From: Stagonosporopsis chrysanthemi | Taxonomy: Eukaryota; Ascomycota; Dothideomycetes; Pleosporales; Didymellaceae | DNA: 41,151 bases | NCBI GenBank assembly: GCA_022560025.1 | Contig: JAFISE010000224.1 | Coordinates: 1,397-42,547 of the forward strand | Direction: 5' to 3' | In this document: piece after piece, positions 1 to 10,836 of the stretch | Layout of the letters: every line of letters begins with the position of its first letter | How positions within the stretch are numbered: position 1 is the first letter of the stretch | Translations under genes and position numbers: made by a program | Notes under the pieces: generated by a model | The model's database searches: none | Told to the model about the DNA's origin: nothing | What the model saw: only the letters and a program-made list of their open reading frames with translations

Positions 1-86
1 CCCCCCCCACCCGGAGGCGCAAAAAAGGAGAACAAGAGTCCTTGGGGGGGCCCGGGGGAAAAAAAAGGCCACGCTTGTTTGTTCGA

Positions 87-115
<29 letters not shown>
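87..115. repeat. Poly-C run of 29 bases
   Basis: An uninterrupted run of 29 C, with further runs of C, G and A within the preceding 86 bases. A matching poly-G run lies at the other end of the window. Such runs at both ends suggest sequencing or assembly artefacts. Confidence 0.8.
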
Positions 116-117
<2 letters not shown>

Positions 118-343
118 CAACAAGAGAAAAAAAACTCCGTCTATGTCTTATCATCGTCCATGCCGGTCTCGCACTTGCTGTCCCCATCGCAAAGCATGGA
201 GTGTGGTGGAGTGTGGTGTCGTGTCATGTCGTGTCGTGTGGTATCATGTGGTATCCTGTCGTGTAGCGCAGTGTAATACAGCGCAGTGTATCGCAGTGCA
301 CGCACGCACTGCAGTAAACGCAGGTCCCCAACACCCTATTGCA

Positions 344-379
344 ACAAGTACAAGCACAAGCACAAGTACAAGTACATAC
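344..379 (+). repeat. Hexamer microsatellite (ACAAGY)n
   Basis: Five tandem units of ACAAGT or ACAAGC followed by a decayed unit ACATAC. Related ACAAGTACACGTACATACAC-like sequence recurs near 468-490. Read in frame on the opposite strand it gives a Leu-Val repeat that is not a real protein. Confidence 0.75.
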
Positions 380-1041
380 ACCATCTGTACACTACGTGAC
401 TTACCCCAGAACCGCGCACCACAATTTTCTTTCCCCTGTTTCAGATCCACGACCCCCCCCCCCACCCATACAAGTACACGTACATACACTACTGTATTCG
501 AATACCTGGGTGTCGGGTACAGGCTAGGCAGCGGGCCCGCATTCATCGTGACGGATTGGGAAAGCCTGGGGTGTGGGGGGAAGGGAGTCTAGAACGTCTG
601 ATGTGTTGGGGTGTTTTTCTTTTTTGGGGCTGGGGGGGACAGGGAAGTTACGCGGGATTGGGACGGGAAGGGGACGGGGGTTGTTTGGACGTCGCTTTCC
701 TTTTCCTTGGGTTCGCCAAACCATGTGTGGTTTTTTTGTGTTTACTTTATATATTGGTTGGGTTCACGCGATTGAAATGAAGATGAGGGTTGGGTTTTGC
801 AAATGTTTTTTTTGTGCATTGGTGGGGTTTGTTTGTAGTGACCTTTATCTGGGTGATGTGGAGGCGCACGGGCTGCCGTGGCCGGTGGGAGTGATTATGA
901 GAGAATGAAAAACACTGCGGCTTTGTGTGGTGGAATGCCGCGAGCGAGTGTGGGTGGGTGGGTATCATTGTTTCCTTTCTTCCTTTCTTCCTTCTCATCC
1001 AGTTCTATTCAGAATCCTGGTCTGCTTCTCTCGTGGCCTTC

Positions 1042-2469
1042 CTATCTCCGCTGTCGCCGCATCATCGATGGCGACTTTGGCTTGGCTGCGTTCACGCCCT
1101 CGTTTGCGGGTGTGAACCAATCTCGTATACCGCATCTGTCGTCTAGCGACCTGAACAGGTCGTCGACTCGGTCGGTCAGCCACCCGCTCTTCACCTTCTC
1201 GTTCGGCTTCGCATAGCCCAGGCGGAACGAGTTGGAGATTGAGCAGCTGCCCGAGTCGAAGGAAAACTGCACACACTCGGTCAGGCTCTCGCACAGCGTG
1301 CGGCAGTGCGCGAAGGACTTCCACGCCTCGCGCTCCTCTTTGTTGGAGGACGAGGCATGGTCGTGGGCGTTGAACTCGGCGTCCACGGACATGTTGTCCC
1401 AGTACGCGACCGAGGCGCCGATCTTGGGGCGCACGTGTGAGATAAACACATCGCGGTGGCGCAGCACGATCTCGTGCTGCTTGTACCAATCCTGCTCGAA
1501 GCGCCACAGCTCGTCGATCTCGGTGGGCGAGACGTGGTGGTAGGTGATGGTGGGATAGCACCAGAGGTCGCGGTCGATCTTCATGACGGCTGGGTCCACG
1601 GTTGCTGGTGAATCGCTCTGGAAGTGTGGGAAGGCACGGTGCAGTGGTACTTTGACGTCTTCGAGCACCTTTCCCAACGCGCAGTCGCCGACCCAGTGTG
1701 ACTTGGTGAACTCCTCGTAGTGGTACAGGTTGTTTGAACGCTGCTCTGCTACCTTGCGCATGGCGGGATTGGAGAGAACGAAGCCTGCACCGCCGTAGCC
1801 AAACTCTACATCGTTGATGTAGAGGTGCTTGCCGATGTAGTATGGCTTGCTGTCGTCGAAGCCACCGAGGTACTCGAGCAGATTGTTCCAACCGAGGAAG
1901 GTATCTGCCTCGATGAAGACGAACCACTTGGCATCCGGCTTCTTCGCATACGCCTGGTCAATCATGGGGAGGAACTTCCACTTGTCGAGCCTCCATCCGC
2001 TGTTTTCAGTCTGAAGGTAATCGCCCTTGTACGAGCCGGATTGCCCGGTGATGACTTGCTGATTCTCCAAGCCACGTTTGCCGTGGTTTTGCAGCTGGTG
2101 GTACAGTTTGAAGTCCTCGTGCTCTTGCCGTGTCTGATCGCTGACACCTCCCAGAACATCATGGATCTCGTGTCCCTCAACCGTCTCATCCAGGTCAGAG
2201 AAGATGACAAAGTGGGGCACGCATCGGAGAGTTGTTTTGAAGTGCACGGGCAGCTTTTCGCGAGATTCGGTGGCGCCTGTGCGGAGGACGACTAACACAT
2301 CATCGGCGAGCTCGGATTGCGGGCAGAAAGTCTCTTCTCGCGAAAGAGCGGCAGAGTTTGAATACCGGTAGAAGAAGGAAGGCGCTCCGGATTTGGTGAA
2401 GAGACTGATTACGGTGATTGAGAAAATGGTGTAGAGGACTAGCCGGCAAAGGAAGGTGCGGCCCGCCAT
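1042..2469 (-). CDS. Fungal GT31/fringe-like glycosyltransferase, type II membrane protein
   Basis: Single-exon gene of 475 residues from the chosen ATG at 2469, which has a purine at -3 and G at +4. An in-frame ATG at 2559 would add 30 residues. The N-terminus is short, cytosolic and basic (MAGRTFLCR), followed by one hydrophobic segment (about residues 7-24), typical of a Golgi type II enzyme. The catalytic region carries FVFIEADTFLGW, where EAD stands in for the DxD metal motif, and GYGGAGFVLS, typical of the fringe/DUF604 branch of GT31. A Cys-rich section near the C-terminus (HCRTLCESLTECVQFSF) resembles a PAN/apple module. It would transfer a sugar to glycoprotein or cell-wall glycans in the Golgi; donor and acceptor cannot be told from sequence. 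It has no close neighbour and stands alone. Confidence 0.85.
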   Translation of the reverse strand: MAGRTFLCRLVLYTIFSITVISLFTKSGAPSFFYRYSNSAALSREETFCPQSELADDVLVVLRTGATESREKLPVHFKTTLRCVPHFVIFSDLDETVEGHEIHDVLGGVSDQTRQEHEDFKLYHQLQNHGKRGLENQQVITGQSGSYKGDYLQTENSGWRLDKWKFLPMIDQAYAKKPDAKWFVFIEADTFLGWNNLLEYLGGFDDSKPYYIGKHLYINDVEFGYGGAGFVLSNPAMRKVAEQRSNNLYHYEEFTKSHWVGDCALGKVLEDVKVPLHRAFPHFQSDSPATVDPAVMKIDRDLWCYPTITYHHVSPTEIDELWRFEQDWYKQHEIVLRHRDVFISHVRPKIGASVAYWDNMSVDAEFNAHDHASSSNKEEREAWKSFAHCRTLCESLTECVQFSFDSGSCSISNSFRLGYAKPNEKVKSGWLTDRVDDLFRSLDDRCGIRDWFTPANEGVNAAKPKSPSMMRRQRR

Positions 2470-3853
2470 GGTTGTGGGAAGAGATGTCGGTTCAACGGCA
2501 CCAGGCCTTTGGTCGACGAGAAGTGAAGGAACCTGTGCAAGGAACGACAGAGGTGACACGGTGTACTTGTGCGCCTAAAAACTAAGAACTGTCAGAGAGT
2601 GGAGGCGGCGGCCCATGGAAGGCGGCGCCGTTTGCTTCGCGTGCAGAAGAGCGGGGGTAGGCCACAGTAGTTCACCGGGCGTCGTTATAATATCACGAGT
2701 GATTGAGGAATGAAAGAGAGGGGGAGCTCGGTTTTACAGCGCGAGGGAACGAAGCCCCCGGAGATCATCATTCTTCAGGTGACGGGCGGGTTCCGAGAGC
2801 GACCGCGGCGATCAACGCTGCAACACAGCCTGACGGATGAGCGGCGTCCTGTACGAATGCCCGGAATAGTTGCTGATAAGATGAGCATCACACAGGCACG
2901 CCTCACACAGCGTGGGTGCCGTAAGTTTCAACATAAGTGCACATACTGGTGCTGTGATATCCAAGCACCAGGGATGCCATCGTTGGTGTTTTGAGCCCCT
3001 ACCGGCGAGTTCATGCGCCGAGGATTTCGGACCAACGTCAAAGAGCAAGTGCGCGTAGAAGCGCCTTCCGCACTTGGCATTTTAACGTCATGTCACCACG
3101 CTAAGGTTTCATAGCTCCAAATCTGGCTAGCCTGTCCTGTGGAGCTACAACACGACCCTCTCTCAAACCACGCGCATTCCGAATGACCTGTGGTCCCCTG
3201 CGTGGCGACGCCGTTTTACGAGAAGAATGGCCGGGTGCAATTTGGGTAAGTTCGCTGGCCGAGGAGCTGACTGGTGAGGACCATCACGATTATGGCAACT
3301 GCCAGCCTGAGGCAACTTGACCTTTGAGATAGTTTCGAATCCGTTGGCGGACATCTCGGCAGCCATGCGGTAGACACCTGTCAGCTTCTCCATGTCATGC
3401 CTCCGCAAACATCCACCCGCTTGTCCAGTGACTGTGCTTCGTTTCGACGCGCTGTCATCATCGCAGCGCGCGATAGGAGGCTGCAATCTTGTATGAACGC
3501 CGCACAGCCACAAGCAGGCCCATCATGACATGTGAGAAAGAGGCCAACTGACCCACCCGAGCCATGGACAGTCGTCTGCGCAAATTCAGGGTCTTCTTAG
3601 CTGCCTACACCACACTAGTAAAGCCACCGGGTAGCTCCAGGAAGAGGCGATCTCAATCTCGAAACACCTAAACGGTCAATCTTTGTTGCCAGATGAAGTT
3701 AAACGCCATTAGCGAGGAGGTGGTACGTCACGAAGTGCGTAAAACCGGCAGCATTCTTTCTTTTCTCATTTGTTACGTCGACGATACGGCCTCGTACTGA
3801 AGTCTCCGGTCACTCGCTGGTCTGTCCTCCACTGCCGATGCTCGGCTTGGCGT
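2470..3853. other. Intergenic region, about 1.4 kb, no gene seen
   Basis: Contains the upstream region of the glycosyltransferase (proximal part) and the 3' flank of the MFS gene (distal part). Short open frames at 2710-2994 (+) and 3163-3513 (-) have no recognisable motif and no codon bias like the neighbouring genes. I see no tRNA, repeat or transposon remnant. Confidence 0.55.
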
Positions 3854-5454
3854 TCAACCTTCTTTGGTAGACTCTGCCCGTCTTCGGTCTTTTCGGACGA
3901 CCAGCAGCCAGCTCACTAGGATTGCACCAATGCCAACAACGAGAATCGAAAGGTTGATGCCATAGGACGTGCGATACCGTGGGCCAAAGACCGTGCTAAA
4001 GACGTGAGGTCCTACAATGCCGCTACACCGGAGATCAGCAGACGTACGCCGAGCATAAGCTTCGGACTCACCTGAACTGAGCGCAAGCGTTCGTCAGCCC
4101 GATGCCAATGCCTGATGCTACTGTTCCCTCCAAGGCCCTGATACGCTCAGACCATATCACTGGATACGCACAGCCAGCGCAGGCTACGGCGACAATCAAG
4201 CAGATGTAGCGAACCACCGGGTTGTCGACGGTAAGAAGAATGATGTAGCAGATTATGGTGGTAGTTTCGACTGCCGCTGTCAGCATTCTGCTATGAGGAC
4301 AGTCTGTACAGTACTCACTCCCCACAGCGGTGACCCACGGTCTGATCCATTTCCTCTGCAACATGAAGCCCAGCGTGTTCAAGAGTAGAAAGGCCGAGAC
4401 GTATGGTGGCTAGAAGCATCAGAACTGGAAACGCCATCATTGGTTTCGAACTTACGATGTTCATCAGCTGCGAATACGCTGTTGTTGTGAAGCCCAGCTG
4501 GTAGATGACGGTTGGCAGCGCAAAGCCAACACCGAACCCTCCGATGCCATGACAAATCCAGTACAGTGTAAAGCTGTAAAGAGTCGGGTCTTTAGTCATG
4601 ACTTTCAGCGATGCCCAGTCCCAGTGTTTCTCCCCTTTAGGAGCATTGCTGGACAGCCTGCCTTTCAGATACAGTCGCTCTTCTTCGGTCAGGAACTTCG
4701 CTGTCTCCGGGTAATCTGGCAACCAGAAGGCAACGAACGCAAGAAGGATCGCCGGTAGACCCTCCAAGAGAAAGAGCCACCTCCAACCCGAGAGGCCTCC
4801 GAGCTGGTCCATGTGCGAAATTGCGTATGCCAACAGACCAGACAGAGCGCTAGAAATTTGTCCCACTGAGTAGAAGAATGCAATACGCTGAGGCATCTCG
4901 GATGGCTTGTACCAGAACGCATAGTGGTAAAGTACGCTTGGAAAGAAGCCCGCTTCTGCCATGCCAATCGCAAAGCGCACGCACATCATGCCTGAGAAGC
5001 TCATCGCCGCCGCTGAACAGCAGGCTGAGACACCCCAAGCCATAATCAAGATGAACATCCATCTGGAAGGCTTGAAGAGCTTCAACAAGATTGTGTTGGT
5101 AGGTTCGAATATCATATAACTGTACGAGAAGATGGACAAGGTCCATGCCCATTGCGAAGGTGTGAAGCCCAGCTGTTTCTTTATACCAGTTCCAGCCTCG
5201 AGATTGATGATAGCGGCATTGGAGTAGTTGGCACTGTCGATGACCCGGAAGATGTAGACGGCTGAATAGAAGCCAACAAGCCACCTGTCGATCTTTCGCA
5301 TGAGCTTCTTCTCGAACTCAGGGCTGACAGTGAGAGACTCTATAGTCGGGTTCGAGGGTGTTGTTGACACTGACGTCGAGTCTTTGTCGAAATCCGGTGA
5401 TGCTTCATTGGCGACATAGGTCAATGTGTCGATGGGGTCTTTCGTGGGCGCCAT
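3854..5454 (-). CDS. MFS transporter, allantoate permease (Dal5)-like anion:cation symporter family
   Basis: Four exons on the minus strand: 5454-4456, 4409-4319, 4270-4072 and 4022-3854. Introns are 4410-4455, 4271-4318 and 4023-4071, all GT..AG and frame-consistent, giving 485 residues, normal for this family. The N-terminal 50 residues are polar and cytosolic. The first membrane segment carries the family pattern KIDRWLVGFYSAVYIFRVID followed by SANYSNAAI. The loop GMAEAGFFPSVLYHYAFWY and the motif LSGWRWLFLLEGLPAI are typical of fungal Dal5/Tna1/Vht1 relatives. The last exon gives GIVGPHVFSTVFGPRYRTSY and a final membrane helix with a basic tail. Such proteins import small organic anions (allantoate, nicotinate, vitamins, sugar acids) at the plasma membrane; the substrate here is unknown. 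It is divergent from a 2OG dioxygenase gene, so the two may share a promoter and a catabolic role (inference). Confidence 0.9.
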
Positions 5455-6151
5455 CTTGATCTCAAGCCTGGATCGAAGTCTGAGGGGAGGGAAGAGTCAA
5501 TGTCAAAGAGACCAGGGTTGAGAACCAGCCGGAGCTCCTCGCCCGTCACTACAGTAGCATGGTGCAGCAGATATATTCTGCGAGCGACCCGGCATTCATC
5601 AGACACCGTCGCCACCGATGCCGGCGTCTTCTTCGCCTCTAGGACGTCTGCATCCATCACGACATGATACTTGGAATGACGATAAGTGGTCTGTTCCAAT
5701 ACCAAGAGCAAGCGACTACATGCAACCGCAAGCCTTGACAAGCACATTACTACCGTTTGCTTGGACCGTTTCCGGGCCGGCTATCCAACCTTAACCAAGT
5801 CCCCACAACGCTACGAACGTCTTACCAGCATCCAAGCACGTTTCTGGACGCCTCGAACGGAGACAAGAACTCCGGAGCAATTGCAACGCTGCGCGACGAC
5901 TTGACGATGTTATTGCCGACAACCTAAGGATTAGCACGTTGCTGTGGCTGGAAAGCACGCAATTGAGGGGAGGAACAACGACTCGGAACGAGCAGAACCA
6001 ATCAGGTTATAGACCCCGCGTGAACATCACCGAGCATGGAAGATTGATAAGAACGTCGAAAGACACGACCAGAAGTACAATATAGGAATGATTGTACAGT
6101 CTCATTTTTCCATATCCACTACTTGAAACCTGTCGACGCGAAATCGCCATC
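5455..6151. promoter_or_regulatory. Shared divergent promoter region between MFS and dioxygenase genes
   Basis: About 700 bp separate the two start codons. A CCAAT element (accaatcag, near 5998-6006) lies about 150 bp upstream of the dioxygenase ATG, and an A/T-rich TATA-like stretch (caatatagg) lies near 6078. A 108-codon open frame on the minus strand (5421-5747) overlaps the transporter start in another frame and shows no domain; I treat it as chance. Confidence 0.45.
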
Positions 6152-7436
6152 ATGGCTCCATCTGCAATCTCCCCTCCACCTGAATCCAATCACAAGCTCC
6201 TCGTCAAGCCATGGAGCAGACCACAAGAAACAAAAGAAGACCTTGACTGGGCACCACTGACCAATATCGATCTGTCTCGCTTCGACGAACCCGGCGTCAA
6301 GCAGGATCTCGCAAAGCAACTCTACGACGCCATCACAAGAGTAGGCTTCTGGGTTGTGACTGGAACAGGGATCGACGATGAGCGAGTTCTGCGCCAGTTC
6401 AGCATTGGAAACACCTTCTTCAAGGAGCCCTTGGAGGAGAAGAGGAGGTTTCCGTGTAACTTTGCGGAAGGCGAGTATTTTGGGTACAGAGAGAACGAAA
6501 GATGGATTGGCGATACGGGGGTCAAGGAGAATATTGAAATGGTATGAAAATGCATCAAGCATGTTAGATCCCAGGACTATGATGTTAATAGATAACAGCT
6601 CAACATCCACAAGGACATCCCGGCCTGGAAAGACGTAGGCCGACACCAAGTTGTCGACGAGAACTGGCAGGAGATCCGCGCCTTCCACCGCGATGTGTGG
6701 GAAGTGGCACGCAAGCTTTTCGTACTGATGGCCATTATCCTAGAATTGCCGGAGAACTACCTTGCGGACGCACACGCGTACGATCAGGTTTCAGATGACC
6801 ACCTGCGGTAAGCATCGATCCATGCCCTGGCGCTAAGATGATGGCTGACAAGATCCAGCTACATGATCTACAACGTCCGTACCCAGGAAGAGTGGGACAA
6901 AGCACAAGCCTATACAAAGGGCGGGCACACAGACTTTGGCAGTTTGACTTTGCTGTTCAGCCAGCATGTGGCTGGGCTCCAGATCAGGACGCCGGAGGGA
7001 GAGTGGAAGTATGTCAAGCCCGTGTCGGGGGGTATTACATGCAACGCTGCAGATACACTTACGTTCTTGACAAATGGTGAGTACATTTCACCAGACGCAC
7101 CGAGAATTTGTGCTAACAACGATGACAGGCTTCATCAAGTCGACCATTCATCGGGTAGTAACACCTCCAAAAGATCAAATCGACATACCACGTCTTGGAC
7201 TCCTGTACTTCAGCAGACCAGGTGATCACACGCCAATGCGGACTGTGCCTTCACCACTGCTGGATCGGTTAGGTCTCATCAAGGAAGAAGATAGGGATCT
7301 AAGTCGACCTGTGCCATCAGGGACGGAATATGTGAGAGCTCGCGTTAAGGATGTCCATCATAAGACCGTTTTGGATAAGCGGGAGGGTACGAGTTTCCAG
7401 TACAAAGGGTTGGAGGTAAAGAACCACTATGAATAA
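6152..7436 (+). CDS. 2-oxoglutarate/Fe(II)-dependent dioxygenase (isopenicillin N synthase-like)
   Basis: Four exons: 6152-6541, 6599-6807, 6859-7076 and 7129-7436. The three introns (57, 51 and 52 nt) have GT..AG ends and keep frame, giving 374 residues. The start ATG follows atc and carries G at +4. The N-terminal DIOX_N part spans about residues 40-150 (DAITRVGFWVVTGTGI, then ENERWIGDTGVKENIEM). The iron site is visible as H-x-D in GGHTDFGSLTLLF (exon 3) and the distal His in FIKSTIHRVV (exon 4). RLGLLYFSRP supplies the basic residue and small polar residue expected for 2-oxoglutarate binding. The enzyme would couple 2OG decarboxylation to hydroxylation or desaturation of a small molecule. 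The divergent anion transporter suggests that an imported acid could be the substrate (inference). Confidence 0.9.
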
Positions 7437-7993
7437 ACTCAAGGAACTTGTGGCCGACAACTGGAGTTCTTGTTGGACTGAAGTAGCTACGCAAAAAAAC
7501 GAGCGCCCAAAGCATGAAACGAATCAATGGTCGGGATGTATGACACCTTCTGGGCGAAATGACCCCCTGACCTGCTTCCCTGTCTTGTCACTGTATGGAA
7601 TGCTAATCCTGACTGACGTCAATGGCTAAAAAAACTCGTTGCTAAATGCTGCGTTGTCTGATCCTGTTCAGCAGACAGAAAGGTTCTCAGCCTTGTGTGC
7701 TGACAGTTGCCTCACAGGCTACATGGTTAGCAAAAGCGCATGACGGCACGAGACGATGAGCTTGAATATGCATGTTGTGCTGAATTTGTAAGCGCGTTGA
7801 TGACCTGAGAAGTGGCAGGGGAGAGCACATGCTGCCACTTTCAGCCAAAGATGCAATGGCATGACGCTAACGGCTGACGAATCGAGCAAGAACATCACAG
7901 AGGACCACGAGCACCGGACAGGGCTATAAATGCGAAGGGTGATCATTCAAACGTTTCATTAGAGGCTCAAGAGGCCTTCAGTGGTATCATAAT
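7437..7993. other. Convergent 3' intergenic region, no gene seen
   Basis: Lies between the stop codons of the dioxygenase (+) and the reductase (-) and should contain both 3' UTRs. Short open frames on both strands (7429-7629 plus, 7719-7946 minus) have no recognisable features. Confidence 0.55.
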
Positions 7994-9061
7994 CTACTGC
8001 TCCTTCTCCAAATCCGCAATTTGCAGCACCGCCTTACCGAAGTTGTCACCCCTCAGCATACCCAAGAAGCCATCAACAGCATTGTCAATACCCTTAGTAA
8101 CGTGGATCTTGGCCTTGAATGAACCCTCGCTCAACCACTTCTGCAGCTTCTCCTGGTGGTCCTTTGAGTGCTTGGGGCCCATGCTCTCATCGCCGACGAT
8201 GAATCCACGTATGGTGATGCGCTTGGCCACGACCTGCATCAGGTTCTTGATCGGGTAGCCCTCCTCGGGCTTGAGGTTGTACTGGGAGATCATTCCGCAG
8301 GCGACGACGCGGCCGAAGTTGTTCATGGCGTTGATGGCGGCCTCGAGCTGCTCGCCACCGACGTTCTCGTAGTAGATGTCGATACCGTTGGGGGCGAGAC
8401 GGGCGAGTGCGTCGGCGGGCTTCTCGGTCTTGTAGTTGAAGCCGTCGTCGAAGTTAAGCTCGTTCTTGATGAAGTCAAGCTTCTTGTCGTCACCAACAGA
8501 GCCGATGACCTTCAAACCCTCGTGCTTAGCCAACTGGCCGACGAGCTGACCAACGGCGCCAGAAGCAGCGGAGATGAAGATTGTCTCGCCCTTCTTAGGC
8601 TGACCGATCTCGTAGAAGGAAGACCACGCTGTCAGGCCGGGCATGCCCAGAGGGCCGAGGAAGAACTTGGGGTCGAGGTTGTAGGGGTTCTCGAGCTTGC
8701 GGATGGTCTTGACGGTATCGGCGTCGAATAAAGAGTACTCCTCGATGGGTGTGAGGCCAAGGGTGATCAGCACCTCACCCTCCTTAAAGTCCTTGTTGTT
8801 CGACTTGACGACCTTGAAGATGGAGCGGTTGGTGATACGCTCGCCGAGCTTGAAGGGAGGAACGTATGAGTTCGTTGAAGCTTCGCGCATGCGGCCGCGC
8901 TGGTAGGGATCGTACGATGCATAGAAGTTCTTGACGATGAGACCGCCCTCGGGGATCTGCTGGTCAAGGTCAAACTCGCGGGCCTCAACTACAATGTCCT
9001 GACCAGCCACCGGCCAGCCGCTGGGCACCTGCTTGAAAGTGAATCCCTTGTTCTGAACCAT
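7994..9061 (-). CDS. NADP-dependent alkenal/one reductase, PTGR1-like medium-chain reductase
   Basis: Single exon of 355 residues from the ATG at 9061 (MVQNKGFTF...). The open frame continues 37 codons upstream, but the MVQNKG start aligns with the usual beginning of this family. The catalytic N-terminal domain shows VKNFYASYDPYQRGRM, a hallmark of the zinc-independent leukotriene-B4 12-dehydrogenase/PTGR branch. The Rossmann nucleotide site is ISAASGAVGQLVGQLAK, followed by VIGSVGDDKKLDF and DIYYENVGGEQLEAA. No structural-zinc cysteine cluster is present, as expected for the branch. It probably reduces the C=C bond of reactive alkenals or enones with NADPH in the cytosol, a detoxification role. 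Codon use is strongly C/G-ending, suggesting high expression. Confidence 0.9.
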   Translation of the reverse strand: MVQNKGFTFKQVPSGWPVAGQDIVVEAREFDLDQQIPEGGLIVKNFYASYDPYQRGRMREASTNSYVPPFKLGERITNRSIFKVVKSNNKDFKEGEVLITLGLTPIEEYSLFDADTVKTIRKLENPYNLDPKFFLGPLGMPGLTAWSSFYEIGQPKKGETIFISAASGAVGQLVGQLAKHEGLKVIGSVGDDKKLDFIKNELNFDDGFNYKTEKPADALARLAPNGIDIYYENVGGEQLEAAINAMNNFGRVVACGMISQYNLKPEEGYPIKNLMQVVAKRITIRGFIVGDESMGPKHSKDHQEKLQKWLSEGSFKAKIHVTKGIDNAVDGFLGMLRGDNFGKAVLQIADLEKEQ

Positions 9062-9943
9062 TGTGTCTTTTTGTGAATTTGCTTTAGGGTGCTTGAAGAA
9101 AGAAAGAGGGGTATTTTGTGGAAATCTTGATAATGTGATGGAAGTGATATGTCGAATCTGCGGCGGATTCAAGGAAGTACATATACTGACCTCTCCACAG
9201 CAGATTGTAAATCAACATTACTTCAGCTAACCAGATCGGTATTGCATCATAGGAAAATCATGGGAATGGGTCCAATGACTACCAGTGAGCAAGCTCCAAC
9301 GGAGGTATGCTAAGTTTAGTAAACATCAAACGAGTCTTTCGCCGTTCTCTACCGAAGAGAGCTGCATTGCGGTGTGTTTCGCTCGCCGCGCAAACCGTCA
9401 AACACTGGGGTTCATGGCCTGAGCTGCCTCGGTCGCAAGTTTGCATTGCAATGTTGGGCGGGACAGAGCTCAAAGCAGAAACTTCTACGCGTAGGTGGAT
9501 AGCCATGGAGGGGTGACGACGTTCGGCTGTCCGGAGTTTTACCGCTTTTGGCCAAGTACTCCGAGCCGAGGCAAATGGTGTTAGTAATGAGGGGTTTGGG
9601 CAATCGTCGAAAACACAACGTCCGAAGCAGGTTCGAATTGTACTGTGGTAGTGGCTGTGTTGCAATCTGTTTCGTTGACGCTGGCCGCGTTGGCAGCATA
9701 AAGTCGACGTTCGTCAACGATCATCAACAATACATAGTAGTCAATCAAGTGAGGCTCTGTTGCTAGGCGAGTCAAGCGTCAATGCGACGAAAGTTCTCGA
9801 AGCTTTCGGTATGCGGTTATCAGTTCCATTCGTGACTGTGCAATTCTGCGCGTCGCTAGTGTTTACTCGCCGCTTAATGCGACTCTACATCTCTGTCAAT
9901 GCATGTTGCACCAGGTCTCGTCTTCCGATCTGTGACCTTGCTC
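9062..9943. other. Intergenic region, about 880 bp, no gene seen
   Basis: Holds the upstream region of the reductase and the 3' flank of the Maf gene. Open frames here (9279-9665 minus, 9307-9516 plus, 9548-9766 plus) are overlapping and featureless. A B-box-like ggttcgaatt at 9629 has no matching A box or acceptor stem, so I do not call a tRNA. Confidence 0.5.
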
Positions 9944-10836
9944 CTAGTCGCCTTCCCTCACGAACATGTTGTCCATCTCATCGTCCAATTCCTCTTCAGG
10001 CTCCATGACCTTCTCGATCAGCTTGAGTGTTGCACGTATAGGCAATCCAACCACATTGTCGTATGATCCCTCGATGCGCTCAATCAGCACTGCACCGCCA
10101 CTTTGTATGCCATAGCCGCCTGCCTTGTCGTTGCCATCGCGCGTCCGTACGTATGCAAGGATAAGTTCGTCTGTGACTGCAAGCTGTCAGGTTTGCGTGC
10201 TCAACAGCTTACGCTATGCAACTTACCTGTTGGGTCAAATTTGACGGTTGTCTCCTCGACATGTGTTTCAAGTCTGTATCCTGGGTCCATAGCGCTCTCC
10301 AGAGGCTTCATGACCGCTACTGCCGTCATGACCTTGTGTTCACCCTGGTCTCTCAGCATCTTCAGCATGGAGATGTGATGTTCGGCGCCTCTTGGCTTCT
10401 CTAATATCCTGCCGTCATGGCTGACTATGATTGTGTCTGCACCGATGAACAGTGCTGGCTCGCCCTGGTCTGTGTTGTCGATTTCGCGGCGGTACACATC
10501 TTGCACTTTCGTGGTCGCGGTCTCGAGGACGTAATTAAGTGCTCCGAGGCTGTGGGGAAGGTCTTCGGCAAACTGCGAGGGTACTATTTGTACGTTCTGA
10601 AGACCGAGCTGGGCCAGCAGCTGCTTTCGTCGAGGAGATGCCGAGGCGAGGATAACGCGCTTTCGTCGCAATTCGACCAGCACAGGCAAATTGAGCGGTG
10701 GAGGCGGTCCTCGCGGAGGTGGTGGACCTGGAGGCCCTCGTTTTGAATCAGATGGGCCTGGCGATTTGCGGTCTGATAGAAGGGGTACTTTTGCCGCATC
10801 GTCGTAGGGCGGTGGGGGGTCTGATGGCGTTGACAT
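9944..10836 (-). CDS. Maf/Ham1-like nucleoside triphosphate pyrophosphatase
   Basis: Two exons: 10836-10227 and 10176-9944, with a 50-nt intron at 10177-10226 (GTAAGT..CAG). Product 280 residues. The frame is also open to a TTG at 10842; the first ATG is at 10836. Residues 1-50 form a Pro-rich tail absent from bacterial Maf. The Maf domain begins VILASASPRRKQLLAQLGL, continues with FIGADTIIVSHDGRILEKPR, and ends in exon 2 with YGIQSGGAVLIERIEGSYDN followed by VVGLP, all family signatures. Maf proteins hydrolyse non-canonical or selected NTPs (dTTP, UTP, m5UTP, pseudo-UTP) to monophosphates, cleaning the nucleotide pool. The acidic C-terminus (EPEEELDDEMDNMF) is extra. Confident in family; exact nucleotide unknown. 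Confidence 0.92.

Larger units (their letters stand above)
1..1041. other. Low-complexity contig end, no gene seen
   Basis: This stretch holds no credible gene. It opens with C, G and A homopolymers, then a G/T-rich section (about 195-264) built from GTGTGGT/GTGTC-like units, then a hexamer repeat, then C- and T-rich sequence up to the stop of the glycosyltransferase gene. Open frames on both strands translate to Pro-, Val- or Cys-rich strings without domain character. The first 120 bases resemble unresolved homopolymer sequence at an assembly end rather than natural DNA. The part next to 1042 would hold the 3' UTR of the minus-strand gene. Confidence 0.6.

Noticed and set aside
350..400. CRISPR-like or telomeric repeat array near the left end
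   Set aside because: Units are six bases with no spacers, and not the TTAGGG telomere repeat; a simple microsatellite.
995..1927. 310-codon open frame on the minus strand
   Set aside because: Overlaps the glycosyltransferase in another frame of the same strand; Arg-rich, no motifs, while the other frame has clear GT31-type features.
3163..3513. Possible 116-aa gene on the minus strand
   Set aside because: No recognisable motif, codon use unlike neighbours and no supporting splice pattern; kept as intergenic.
8168..8731. 187-codon open frame on the plus strand
   Set aside because: Antisense of the codon-biased PTGR1-like reductase; Leu/Val/Asp-rich shadow typical of this bias.
3854..9061. 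Secondary-metabolite biosynthetic cluster
   Set aside because: No polyketide synthase, NRPS, terpene synthase or DMATS gene is in the window; transporter, dioxygenase and reductase alone do not support it.
9600..9660. tRNA-like B box (ggttcgaatt)
   Set aside because: No A box at the right distance and no pairing acceptor stem.
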